Assembly: GCF_004791025.1 (NCBI RefSeq)
Contig: NZ_SRUO01000025.1
Coordinates: 28,060 to 92,059, forward strand
Source of the DNA: Mesorhizobium sp. M4B.F.Ca.ET.203.01.1.1
Lineage (GTDB): Bacteria; Pseudomonadota; Alphaproteobacteria; Rhizobiales; Rhizobiaceae
DNA: 64,000 nucleotides
Direction of reading: 5' to 3'
Positions within the stretch are counted from its first letter, which is position 1. Each line of letters begins with the position of its first letter. This document shows positions 17,490 through 25,747 of the stretch, piece after piece. The position numbers were made by a program, and so were the translations under genes. Below the pieces are notes generated by a model. It was not told where the DNA came from. It saw nothing but the letters and a program-made list of their open reading frames with translations, and ran no database searches.

Positions 17490-18517
17490 TCACGACCCCT
17501 TGCAGATCGGCAGCGGCTGCGGCGGCGGCGCCGGATGGTCCTTCTTGTACTGGGCAATGATCGGCTCGAGGGTCTTCCTCGGCCAGAATTTCGGCCTGCC
17601 GATATCCTTCAGGCAGGATGCGTTCCAGTAGGCGCCCGAAGCGGAACGGCCGCCCGCCACGGCGGCGATGTCTCCCGATTCCGGATAGATGTAGAGCGTC
17701 GTCGGGTTGCCCTTGACCATCGCGATGAGCTGCGCGGCATCGGTTGCCGACCAGCTGGTGCAGCCATTGCTGCGGCCGCCGGCATAGTCCACCAGCTTGC
17801 CGAACGGCACCATGCCGTCATGGTCGGCGTAAGAGCTGTTGGGGTTCTTGCGCAGGCACATGCCGCGCAGAACCTGGGCCGCGTGGCCGCCAATCACGCG
17901 CTGCCTGGCATTGGCGGCTTCGCCTTCGCCGTCGAACTGGATGAAGGTGCGCAGGAAAGCCGTGTCCCGTCTTGCGCCGGTGCGATAGAAGCCCTTGAAC
18001 GAGGTTTTCGCCTCGCGGGTCATGTAGGCGCCGCCGGCGGTCAATTCCGAATCCATCGCATTGCCGAAGTTCCTGGCGCATCGCCTGCCGTTTGAGAAAT
18101 CGACGGTGCCTTTCAGGTTGCGGCCGCCGCCGTGGCCCGACGAGATCGCGTGAAACGACTGGCTGGCTTCGCAGATGATGTAGTAGCGGCGCCCAGCACG
18201 CCGTTGCCGAGATCGCCGGGGCGCGTCGCATCCATGGCGAAGTAGCAGGGGTTGCTGACGGCGCCGGCGGCCACTTTTTTCAGGTAAAGCGCGCGCGCCC
18301 GCTCCAGAACGACCTCTGCGATCTGGCCATCGCCCTCGCCAACATGGGCCTGCAGCCAGGCCGGAATGCCGGACGGTTGCAGGGCGGCGAAAGATCGAGG
18401 CGAAGCCGTCAAGGTGACGACAATGGCAAGGAGGCTGAGGATAGCCACACCCAGCGGAACAGATCTCAACCGCACCAACTCATCCCCGTCAACGCATTGT
18501 GTCTTGCGATGAATCAC
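17490..18517 (-). pseudogene. Murein L,D-transpeptidase-like gene, frameshifted
   Basis: Two minus-strand frames make one protein. The first (from 18517) has a signal peptide and reads CYFAMDATRPGDLGNGVL, then loses frame near 18193. The next frame continues GRRYYIICEASQSFHAISSG and runs to 17490 through the catalytic-like region (GMCLRKNPNSSYADHDGM; GRSNGCTSWS, with the Cys). One extra G in the GGG run would restore a single ~340-residue protein of the L,D-transpeptidase catalytic-domain-like family. Either this is a recent inactivation or a base missed in the assembly. The family acts on peptidoglycan in the periplasm. Confidence 0.75.
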
Positions 18518-18599
18518 CTGGAGGCGATCATAAAAGGTCTCGCGCCAATCTGCGAAACACTTCTAGTTTAGCTGCCCACCCCAAAGCCGGAATGGCATC

Positions 18600-19157
18600 A
18601 TGGTTGAAATCGTCAAGCCAGCACTCGAACACCTGCCGTCCTACAAGGCGGCGCTGGAGCGCGGCTGGTCGCCGGACAATGTGCGGCTTGAGGAAGCGAC
18701 GCGAGAGCAGCTCGCCGCCATCGAACAGGACCCGTTTGCGTTCCTCGCCGGTCTCGACGATCCCGGAGGCAGGGGGCTGCCGATCACGCTGCCGGACGGC
18801 ACGACGGTGCCACGGCTGCCCGGCTTCCGGCGCTGGATCTGGGACGGCGAGGCCGCCGGCTCGATCGGCTTCCGCTGGCAGCCCGGTACGGCGGCGCTTC
18901 CCTCGCATGTTCTCGGTCATATCGGCTACGCGGTGGTGCCGTGGAAGCGAGGGCGTGGCTATGCGACCGAGGCGCTGCGGCTGATGCTCGACGAGGCGAG
19001 GGCGGTCGGCCTGCCCTTTGTCGAGATCACCGCCAAGCCGCAAAATTCGGCCTCGCACAAGGTGATCCTGGCCAATGGCGGCAGGCACGTCGGCCGCTTC
19101 TTCGAGGACGCAGCCTATGGCGGCGCCGAGAGCCTGCGCTTCCGCATCGATCTATAG
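18600..19157 (+). CDS. GNAT-family N-acetyltransferase
   Basis: A 185-residue acetyltransferase. The acetyl-CoA binding motif A is visible as VPWKRGRGYATEALRLML, preceded by the GHIGYAVVP strand and followed by the Asn-containing motif B (PQNSASHKVILANGG). The acceptor substrate is unknown; the N-terminal half resembles the uncharacterised YIR042C/YjdJ-type single-domain GNATs. It is a single gene divergent to the L,D-transpeptidase-like gene. Confidence 0.88.
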   Translation: MVEIVKPALEHLPSYKAALERGWSPDNVRLEEATREQLAAIEQDPFAFLAGLDDPGGRGLPITLPDGTTVPRLPGFRRWIWDGEAAGSIGFRWQPGTAALPSHVLGHIGYAVVPWKRGRGYATEALRLMLDEARAVGLPFVEITAKPQNSASHKVILANGGRHVGRFFEDAAYGGAESLRFRIDL

Positions 19158-19245
19158 CGGACGATGGCAGCCTGACGATCTGATTCAGGAGGGCGCGACA
19201 ACGCGTTGTTTTGCCGTGTCTTCTGGCGCCGTGGCCGAGGCGTCG

Positions 19246-20427
19246 CTACTCGGCTGCCGCGGGCAGCGGCGGCGCCACGCGGCTGCGCCCTTCCCAGACT
19301 TGCGAGGCCACCGCCACGGCGACCGCGACCAGCATGGCCAGCGCGCCGACCACCGGCAGGCTACGGTAGCCGTAGCCGGCATTGAGCATGGCCGCACCCA
19401 GCGAGGCGGCGAGCGCGATGCCGACATTGAAGCCGGAGGGGATGAGCGAGGAGGCGAGATTGGAGGCGTCCGCCGTCCAGGCCAGGATGCGGGTCTGGAT
19501 CGGCGCGCCGATGGCGAAGTTGAGGCCGCCCCAGATGACGATCGCAACGACCATCGGCACGGGGTAGGGGCTGACGGCATAGATGACGCCAAGCACCAGC
19601 GCCTGCAGGAGCAGCATGGTGATCAGCGACGGCATCAGCTTCCAGTCGGCCAGCTTGCCGCCGAGGAAGACGCCGATGGTTGCGCCGACGCCATTGAGCA
19701 GCAGCACCCAGGGCACCAGGCTCTCATCGAGGCCGGTGACTTCGAGCAAGGTCGGGGTGATGTAGGTGAACAGGCCGAACTGGCCGATCATCAGCATCAG
19801 CATCAGGATGAGCGAGGTCCAGACCTGCTGACGTCCCAGAACGCGGACCTCGTGCGAAAGGCTGGCGGGGCTGTTCGACGAACCCGCCGTGCGGGGCAAC
19901 AAAGCAAGCATGGCGGCAATTGCCGCCACGCCCAGCGCGCCCATCACCCAGAAAGTGGCGCGCCAGCCCCAGAGGTTGCCGATCGCGGTTCCGGCCGGCA
20001 CGCCGATGACGTTGGAAACGGTGAGGCCGGACAGGATGACCGCCACCGCCATGCCGCGCTTGTCTTCCGGCACGAGGCCGACGGCCACCACCATGGCGAC
20101 CCCGAAATAGGCGCCGTGCGCCACGGCGACTGCAATGCGCAGAAGCAGCATCGAGGTGAAGTCAGGCGCCAGCGCGCAAGCCGCCTGGCCGATGGTGAAG
20201 GCGATGGCGAGGCCTATGAGCAGGGTCTTGCGGGAGATCGTCTTGGTGGCGAGTGCCAGCAGCGGACCGCCAACGGCAATGCCGCAGGCGTAGCCGGAGA
20301 CCAGGTAACCGGCAGTAGGAATGGAAACGCCGAGGCCGCCGGCGACCTGCGGCAGCACGCCGGCGATGACGAATTCCGTGGTGCCGAAGGCAAAGGCGGC
20401 GATGAACAGGGCAATGAGAGGAAGCAT
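19246..20427 (-). CDS. MFS transporter (DHA1, AraJ-like)
   Basis: A 393-residue twelve-helix protein. It begins LIALFIAAFAFGTTEFVIAG, the usual AraJ/YdhP start, and has GPLLALATKTISRKTLL for motif A and LSGLTVSNVIGVPAGTAIG in TM5. Such carriers export sugars, arabinose-like compounds or drugs. It stands alone, convergent with the GNAT gene, with no regulator beside it. The substrate cannot be inferred. Confidence 0.85.
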   Translation of the reverse strand: MLPLIALFIAAFAFGTTEFVIAGVLPQVAGGLGVSIPTAGYLVSGYACGIAVGGPLLALATKTISRKTLLIGLAIAFTIGQAACALAPDFTSMLLLRIAVAVAHGAYFGVAMVVAVGLVPEDKRGMAVAVILSGLTVSNVIGVPAGTAIGNLWGWRATFWVMGALGVAAIAAMLALLPRTAGSSNSPASLSHEVRVLGRQQVWTSLILMLMLMIGQFGLFTYITPTLLEVTGLDESLVPWVLLLNGVGATIGVFLGGKLADWKLMPSLITMLLLQALVLGVIYAVSPYPVPMVVAIVIWGGLNFAIGAPIQTRILAWTADASNLASSLIPSGFNVGIALAASLGAAMLNAGYGYRSLPVVGALAMLVAVAVAVASQVWEGRSRVAPPLPAAAE

Positions 20428-20527
20428 GGCGCGGCAAGCGATCCCAAATGAGATGGCCTCAAACCATGGATGGGCGCCGCCGGCAATGCAGAAAATGTCG
20501 ATGCCGCTTTAGCTTTTCTTGACCGGC

Positions 20528-20767
20528 TCAATCCGGTCGGTCAGCTGCCGATGGGGCCAGGAAGGCCGTCTTCCTGCCGTAAGGGATTTTCAGCCATGCC
20601 CGTTCATGGAGATAGTAGAGCAATGACTTGGTGACGACCTCGGTGGCGCCGATGGCGGCGGCCAGCTTGACGCTGCCCGTTACCACCAGCGAGATGATCA
20701 TCGTGTCGATGGTGCCGGTGGCGCGCCAGGAAAGCGCCTTGGCGAAGCTGCGTGAATGGGTGTCCGT
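20528..20767 (-). CDS. DUF2061 membrane protein lacking a normal start codon
   Basis: The minus frame encodes SFAKALSWRATGTIDTMIIS, a second helix with TGSVKLAAAIGATE, and KSLLYYLHERAW, the clear DUF2061 signature of two short membrane helices. There is no ATG, GTG or TTG before the domain. An in-frame ACG at 20767-20765 (reading T-D-T-H-S-R-S-F) sits 10 bases after a GGAGG ribosome site (20782-20778), where homologues would start with Met. An in-frame TGA lies further upstream. Either ACG is used, or an ATG has mutated and the gene is dying. About 79 residues. Confidence 0.6.
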   Translation of the reverse strand, partial: TDTHSRSFAKALSWRATGTIDTMIISLVVTGSVKLAAAIGATEVVTKSLLYYLHERAWLKIPYGRKTAFLAPSAADRPD

Positions 20768-20878
20768 CGCCGATCATCCTCCCAGTAGACCTCACACGAT
20801 CCTTAGCCGAGAGACGAGAGGATGAGCAAAGACAAATTCTGATGGGACTGAGGTGATGTCGCCGCACCCGGTATCGAC

Positions 20879-22543
20879 CTAGCCCGCCTTCAGCCTTGAA
20901 CCGCCGAGCAGGCCACGCTCTTCCAGCACCGGATAGGCCATGGAGGCGAGCAGCGAGTTGATCTGCTTCAAGTCACGGATGGTGTCGAGGTGGATCGAGC
21001 TGGTCTCGACGCTCTTGGCGGTGCCGTCGCGCAGCCGCACGAAATGGCTGGCGCTGGTTTCCTTCTCGCGGTCGCGCAGCCGGTCCTTTTCCAGCACCAG
21101 CTGGCGGGCGGCCTCGGGGTCGCGCGAGACCAGCACGTTGAAGGCAAGGCGCGCATTGGCGAGCACCGAGGCATGGAAGGCGCTGAGCTCGCGCCAGCCT
21201 TCGGGCGTGAACTCCAGCCCCCGCTCGAGCTTCTTCCTGACATGCACCAGCATGTTGCGCACGATGATGTCGCCGACCTGCTCCAGCTTGACGCAGGCGC
21301 CGATCAATTCCTGGCAGCGCAGCGCCTCGTCCTCGCTCATCGGGTTCTTGGTGACCTTGGCCAGATAGAGCTTAATCGCCGCGTGTTTCTTGTCGACGCG
21401 GTCGTCGAGCGCGGCGAGCGCCTTGATCTTGTCGGCGTCGGCGCTCTCGTAGAGCTCGATGATGCGCTTCAGCATGATCTCGACGGTCTCGCAGACCCTC
21501 ACGACCTCGCGGGTAGCGTTGGCCAGCGCCTGGCTCGGCGTATCAAGCGCGCTTTCGTTGAGCGCCGACAGTTCGACGATGTCGAGCGCCGAAGCCTGCT
21601 CCGGCTTGGCGCCGAGCGCCACGATCTTCTCCGAGGCGCGGTAGACGAGGCTGGCGAGCGGCAGGCCGGCGAGCAGGACGATCACATTGAACAGGATGTG
21701 GGCGTTGACGATCTGGTCGGGGACGCTGGCGCCGAGGAAGCCGACCGGCGGCTTCAGCGTCATGAACAGGATCAGCATGACCAGCGAGCCCATGCCGCGC
21801 ATCAGCAGGTTGCCGACCGGCACGACGCGCACGCCGGGCTCGGCGTTGCGGGTGAGCAGCGGCGCGATGATCGAAGAGCCGAGATTGACGCCAAGCACCA
21901 GCACGATGCCGAGCTCGGGCGGGATGAAGCCGCGGCCAGCCAGCGTCACCAGGAGCAGGACGGCCGCGATCGAGGAATGGAACAGCCAGGTGACCAGCGC
22001 GGCAAGCAGGTAGGCGGTGACGAAATCGCCGGAGAAATAGTTGACGATCATCGGCATCAGCGTGCTCTGGCGCAGCGGTTCCGAGGCCTGGCCGATCATC
22101 TCCAGCGACAGAAGCAATAGGCCGATGCCGACCAGGATGCGACCGGACTGGCGCCAGTCGCGCCGCTCGGTGGCCATGAACATGAGGGTGCCGGCGACCA
22201 GGCATACCGGGACCAGCAGCGAGAGGTCGAAGGTGAGCAGCTTGACCACCAGCGCCGAGCCGATCTCGGCGCCGCGCACGGCCAACTGGCCGGACATGCC
22301 GGAGACGATGCCGGCGCCGGCGAAGGAGCCGACCAGCAAGGTCACGGCGGTGGAGCTCTGCAGCGCGATCGAGAGGCCGCAGCCGGCCAGAACCGCCATC
22401 AGCGGATTGCGCATGGTGGCGCGCAGCCTGTGGCGCAGCGCATCGCCATAGGCGCGCTCGACGCCTGTCTTGACCATGCGGGTGGCGAACAACATCAGCG
22501 CCACGGCGCCGGCAAGATGCAGAAGGACGACGGAACCGCTCAT
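20879..22543 (-). CDS. Na+/phosphate cotransporter family protein (NptA/YjbB-like with PhoU tail)
   Basis: About 554 residues. The N-terminal ~320 residues have two Na/Pi cotransporter repeats, each with the QSSTA-type motif (LQSSTAVTLLVGSFAGAG; the second as FHSSIAAVLLLVTLAG). The C-terminal half is a helical PhoU-like domain (VRVCETVEIMLKRIIELYE, CQELIGACVKLEQVGDII). It moves inorganic phosphate across the inner membrane. The start at 22543 (MSGSVVLLHLAG) is placed at the first membrane helix; the frame reaches 22603 with an unlikely Arg-rich lead. Confidence 0.87.
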   Translation of the reverse strand: MSGSVVLLHLAGAVALMLFATRMVKTGVERAYGDALRHRLRATMRNPLMAVLAGCGLSIALQSSTAVTLLVGSFAGAGIVSGMSGQLAVRGAEIGSALVVKLLTFDLSLLVPVCLVAGTLMFMATERRDWRQSGRILVGIGLLLLSLEMIGQASEPLRQSTLMPMIVNYFSGDFVTAYLLAALVTWLFHSSIAAVLLLVTLAGRGFIPPELGIVLVLGVNLGSSIIAPLLTRNAEPGVRVVPVGNLLMRGMGSLVMLILFMTLKPPVGFLGASVPDQIVNAHILFNVIVLLAGLPLASLVYRASEKIVALGAKPEQASALDIVELSALNESALDTPSQALANATREVVRVCETVEIMLKRIIELYESADADKIKALAALDDRVDKKHAAIKLYLAKVTKNPMSEDEALRCQELIGACVKLEQVGDIIVRNMLVHVRKKLERGLEFTPEGWRELSAFHASVLANARLAFNVLVSRDPEAARQLVLEKDRLRDREKETSASHFVRLRDGTAKSVETSSIHLDTIRDLKQINSLLASMAYPVLEERGLLGGSRLKAG

Positions 22544-22930
22544 GCGCGATCTCGCGATCCGACGGGCGCGCGCTGCGCGCGAGCCGAACCGTCGACCAGG
22601 CAATAGAGGGTGCGAATCATAGACATTTCAGAACCGAGAATACGCCGATTTACTTTAGCCGGATAATAGATTTTGACCGTCGGGCGACGGTTGGCGCACG
22701 ACAGGGCGTGTCGGAAATGGATGGACGGCGATTTGGTTGCATGGCCCGCCGGCCCGGTGGCGGCATGCCGCCCGGCGCTCCCGCGCCTATCAAACGCCCC
22801 ATCTGACGACGATGTTGAATTTGGCATCCTAAATGCAAGAAATCATTACATAATTGTAATTCTACCATTCAGTTTCGGTTCATCCCCGGCACCCTATTGC
22901 TTGTGCATCGACAACCAAGGAGTACCCGTG
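22544..22930. other. Divergent intergenic region upstream of the RcnB-like gene
   Basis: About 390 bases with no gene. The part nearest 22931 is AT-rich for this genome (around TAAATGCAAGAAATCATTAC), which probably marks the promoter of the RcnB-like gene. I see no clear operator. Confidence 0.4.
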
Positions 22931-23299
22931 ATGAAACGTCTCGTTCTTTCCGCCGTCGCCGCCTCGATGCTGGCCGCCACGTCCGTCTCGGGCCAGGCCG
23001 CGCCGCTCAATGCGCCGGTCGCGCCGCAGTCGAACTATAGCCAGGTCGACTGGCAGCAGCCCGGCAAGCACGTCGACGTGAGGAAGCGCGTCATCAAGAA
23101 GAAGGTCGTGGTGAAGCGCAGTCATTGGCGCAACGGGCAGAAGTACTCCAGCTGGAAGCGGCACCAGCCGATCCGCAATTACGGCCGTTATGGCCTGCGC
23201 CGTCCGGGCCCTGGCCAGGAGTGGATCCGCGTCGGCAACGACTATGTGCTGGTCAGCATCTTCTCCGGCATCATCTTTGGTGCCATCGCCGCGCAGTAA
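22931..23299 (+). CDS. RcnB-family exported protein
   Basis: A 122-residue protein with a signal peptide (MKRLVLSAVAASMLAATSVS, cut after GQA). The mature part is Lys/Arg-rich and ends with the RcnB-type repeat: NYGRYGLRRPGPGQEWIRV, then NDYVLVSIFSGIIFG. RcnB in Escherichia coli is a periplasmic protein that tunes nickel and cobalt efflux; most alphaproteobacterial members are uncharacterised. The start at 22931 follows AAGGAG at normal spacing. No rcnA-type exporter is nearby, so a metal role is not supported by context. Confidence 0.75.
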   Translation: MKRLVLSAVAASMLAATSVSGQAAPLNAPVAPQSNYSQVDWQQPGKHVDVRKRVIKKKVVVKRSHWRNGQKYSSWKRHQPIRNYGRYGLRRPGPGQEWIRVGNDYVLVSIFSGIIFGAIAAQ

Positions 23300-23442
23300 G
23301 CCAGCCAGCACTGAGCTGCGTTTTGAAGAAGGCGGCCGGCGACGGCCGCTTTCCTTTTGCCCTGTGGAAACCGGGCATCGTCCGTATTTGGGGTCGTGCG
23401 GTCCGGCAAGCGTGCTTATATGGACGGGAAAAGAGTTTCCCG

Positions 23443-25380
23443 ATGCGCTTTCCGCCCGCCTTCCTCGACGAGATCCGCGACCGTGTGCCGATTTCCTCGG
23501 TCATCGGCCAGCGCGTCGCGTGGGACAGGAAGAAGACCAATGCATCGCGCGGCGACTATTGGGCCTGCTGCCCGTTCCATGGCGAGAAGAGCCCGTCCTT
23601 TCATTGCGAGGACAAGAAGGGCCGCTACCATTGCTTCGGCTGCTCGGTGTCGGGGGACCACTTCAAGTTCCTGACCGAGCTCGACGGCATGAGCTTTCCC
23701 GAGGCGGTCGAGAAGATCGCCGACATGGCCGGCGTGCCGATGCCGGTTCGCGACGAACAGGAGGAACGGCGCGAGAAGGAACGCGCCAGTCTGACCGATG
23801 TCATGGAGATGGCGACCGCCTTCTTCCAGGAGCGGTTGCAGGGGCCGGAAGGCGCAAAGGCCCGCGCCTATCTGAGGGAGCGTGGTCTGACCTCGGCGAC
23901 CCAGCAGTCGTTTCGGCTGGGTTATGCGCCGGACAGCCGCAATGCGCTGAAGGAGCATCTTGCCGCCAAGGGCGTGCCGAAGGCCGATATCGAGGCCTGC
24001 GGGCTGGTGCGGCATGGCGACGACATCCCGGTCTCCTACGACTGGTTCCGCGACCGCATCATGTTTCCGATCCCGGATTCGCGTGGCAAGATCATCGCCT
24101 TTGGCGGCCGGGCGCTGGCGCCCGACGCGCTCGCCAAATACATGAACTCGCCCGATACCGAGCTCTTCCACAAAGGCAATGTGCTCTACAATTTCGCCCG
24201 CGCCCGCAAGGCACTGGCCAAGGGCGGTACGGTGATCGCGGTCGAAGGCTATATGGACGTGATCGCGCTGGCGCAGGCCGGTTTCGAGAATGCCGTGGCG
24301 CCGCTCGGCACCGCGCTCACCGAGAACCAGCTGGAGCTTCTGTGGCGCATGGCGCCGGAGCCGGTGTTGTGCTTCGACGGCGACAAGGCCGGATTGAAGG
24401 CGGCATGGCGTGCCGCCGATCTTGCGCTGCCGTCGGTACAGGCCGGGCGCTCGGCGAGTTTCGCGCTGCTGCCGGAAGGCAAGGATCCCGACGATCTGGT
24501 CAAGGCCGAGGGGCCGGACGCGTTCCGCGCGGTGCTTGCCGATGCGCGGCCGCTGGTGGACCTGTTGTGGATGCGCGAGACGGCGGGCGGCGTTTTCGAC
24601 ACGCCGGAGCGGCGGGCGGAACTGGGAAAGACGCTGCGTGAACTGACCAGCCGCATCCGCGACGAAAGCACGCGCTATCACTACCAGCAGGAGATGCGCG
24701 AGCGCGAACAGAGCTTCTTCGGCTCGCAGCGCGGCCCGCGGCAGGGTCGTCATGATGGCGGCCGGCCGGGGGAGCGCGGCCAGGGCAAGGCGCCCGGCGG
24801 ACAGTTCGCCAAGGGCGCAAGCGGCCGCATCGCCATCACCGAGAGCCTCGGACAGTCGGCGCTGGTCAAGCGCGGCGAGGGCATGTCGGTGCGGGAGGCG
24901 ACGATCATCGTGGCGCTCGTCAACCACCCGCCGCTGATCGACGAGAATTTCGCCCATGTCGAATTCCTCGACCTTGCCAATGCCGACTTGAAGAAACTGC
25001 ACGCCGCGATCCTCGACGCCATGGCGCATGATGCCGCCGACGAGCGCGGCGCGGTGATCGCCACGATTGAGCGGGCCGGGTGCGGCGGCATCTGGGGGCG
25101 GGCGGTGGAACTGATCAAGCGCGCGCGGCAGTGGCCGGCGCTCGAAACCGCCGCGCTCGAGGATGCCCGCGACGCCTTCAACCAGGCGCTGCACTTGCAG
25201 CGCAGCGCGCGCACCTTACATAGAGAGCTGAAACAGGCGCAGGCAGCGCTCGACGCGGATCCCTCGGACGAAAATTTCCGGCATCTGATCGAGATTCAGG
25301 CGCAATTCAACGATGTACAGGCAACGGAAGCGCTGATCGAAGGGTTTGGCGTATCCTCGGGCAGAGTCGGGCGCGTATAG
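23443..25380 (+). CDS. dnaG: DNA primase
   Basis: A 645-residue primase that makes RNA primers for replication. The N-terminal CHC2 zinc finger has CPFHGEKSPSF and CFGCSVSGDHFKF. The TOPRIM domain has the metal-binding EGYMDVIALAQAG and CFDGDKAGLKAA (DxD-type). The C-terminal helical domain that binds DnaB follows after a Gly/Arg/Gln-rich linker at about residues 430-460. The start at 23443 (MRFPPAFLDEIRDRV) matches the family start. It lies 368 bases before rpoD, the usual macromolecular synthesis pairing. Confidence 0.96.
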   Translation: MRFPPAFLDEIRDRVPISSVIGQRVAWDRKKTNASRGDYWACCPFHGEKSPSFHCEDKKGRYHCFGCSVSGDHFKFLTELDGMSFPEAVEKIADMAGVPMPVRDEQEERREKERASLTDVMEMATAFFQERLQGPEGAKARAYLRERGLTSATQQSFRLGYAPDSRNALKEHLAAKGVPKADIEACGLVRHGDDIPVSYDWFRDRIMFPIPDSRGKIIAFGGRALAPDALAKYMNSPDTELFHKGNVLYNFARARKALAKGGTVIAVEGYMDVIALAQAGFENAVAPLGTALTENQLELLWRMAPEPVLCFDGDKAGLKAAWRAADLALPSVQAGRSASFALLPEGKDPDDLVKAEGPDAFRAVLADARPLVDLLWMRETAGGVFDTPERRAELGKTLRELTSRIRDESTRYHYQQEMREREQSFFGSQRGPRQGRHDGGRPGERGQGKAPGGQFAKGASGRIAITESLGQSALVKRGEGMSVREATIIVALVNHPPLIDENFAHVEFLDLANADLKKLHAAILDAMAHDAADERGAVIATIERAGCGGIWGRAVELIKRARQWPALETAALEDARDAFNQALHLQRSARTLHRELKQAQAALDADPSDENFRHLIEIQAQFNDVQATEALIEGFGVSSGRVGRV

Positions 25381-25747
25381 GGTCCAAACTCCGTCCAAAG
25401 AGCGAAATGGAAATGTCCCCGCGTCGAATCGACGCCTCTAAGTCGGGTAATTGATTCGCTTTTTTCATGCGAATCATGCGAGAGGCGCTTGACCTTCTGG
25501 CAGAATGGCGGAATCAGGACGATTCGAAATATTAACCCGTGCCAGGCGTCGACGGGAAAATTGAGAGATGCCGGGTACTGGTCACTGGACGGGCAAAAGG
25601 CCTGCCACAGATATCAGGGTTAATCTGGACTTAACGAGAGATGCGGTTACTGGCCCGGTGAAGAGCGTTCTGGTGCGAGCGCATCCGATTTGACCGGCAC
25701 TGCAGCTTACGCGGCTCCGCTTTAAGGCCGCTTGGAGACGACAAAGA
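25381..25747 (+). promoter_or_regulatory. dnaG-rpoD intergenic region with the rpoD promoter
   Basis: A 367-base stretch without a gene. It must hold the rpoD promoter and a leader. A TTGACC box lies near 25487, but I cannot pick a -10 with confidence. I see no terminator hairpin after dnaG, so read-through from dnaG into rpoD is possible. Confidence 0.4.

Noticed and set aside
19075..20451. Plus-strand open frame of 458 codons over the second MFS gene
   Set aside because: Same reason: a charged low-complexity shadow of a certain membrane protein gene on the other strand.
23416..25194. Long minus-strand open frame opposite dnaG
   Set aside because: dnaG is certain. The antisense frame has Arg/Gly/His-rich composition typical of a shadow.
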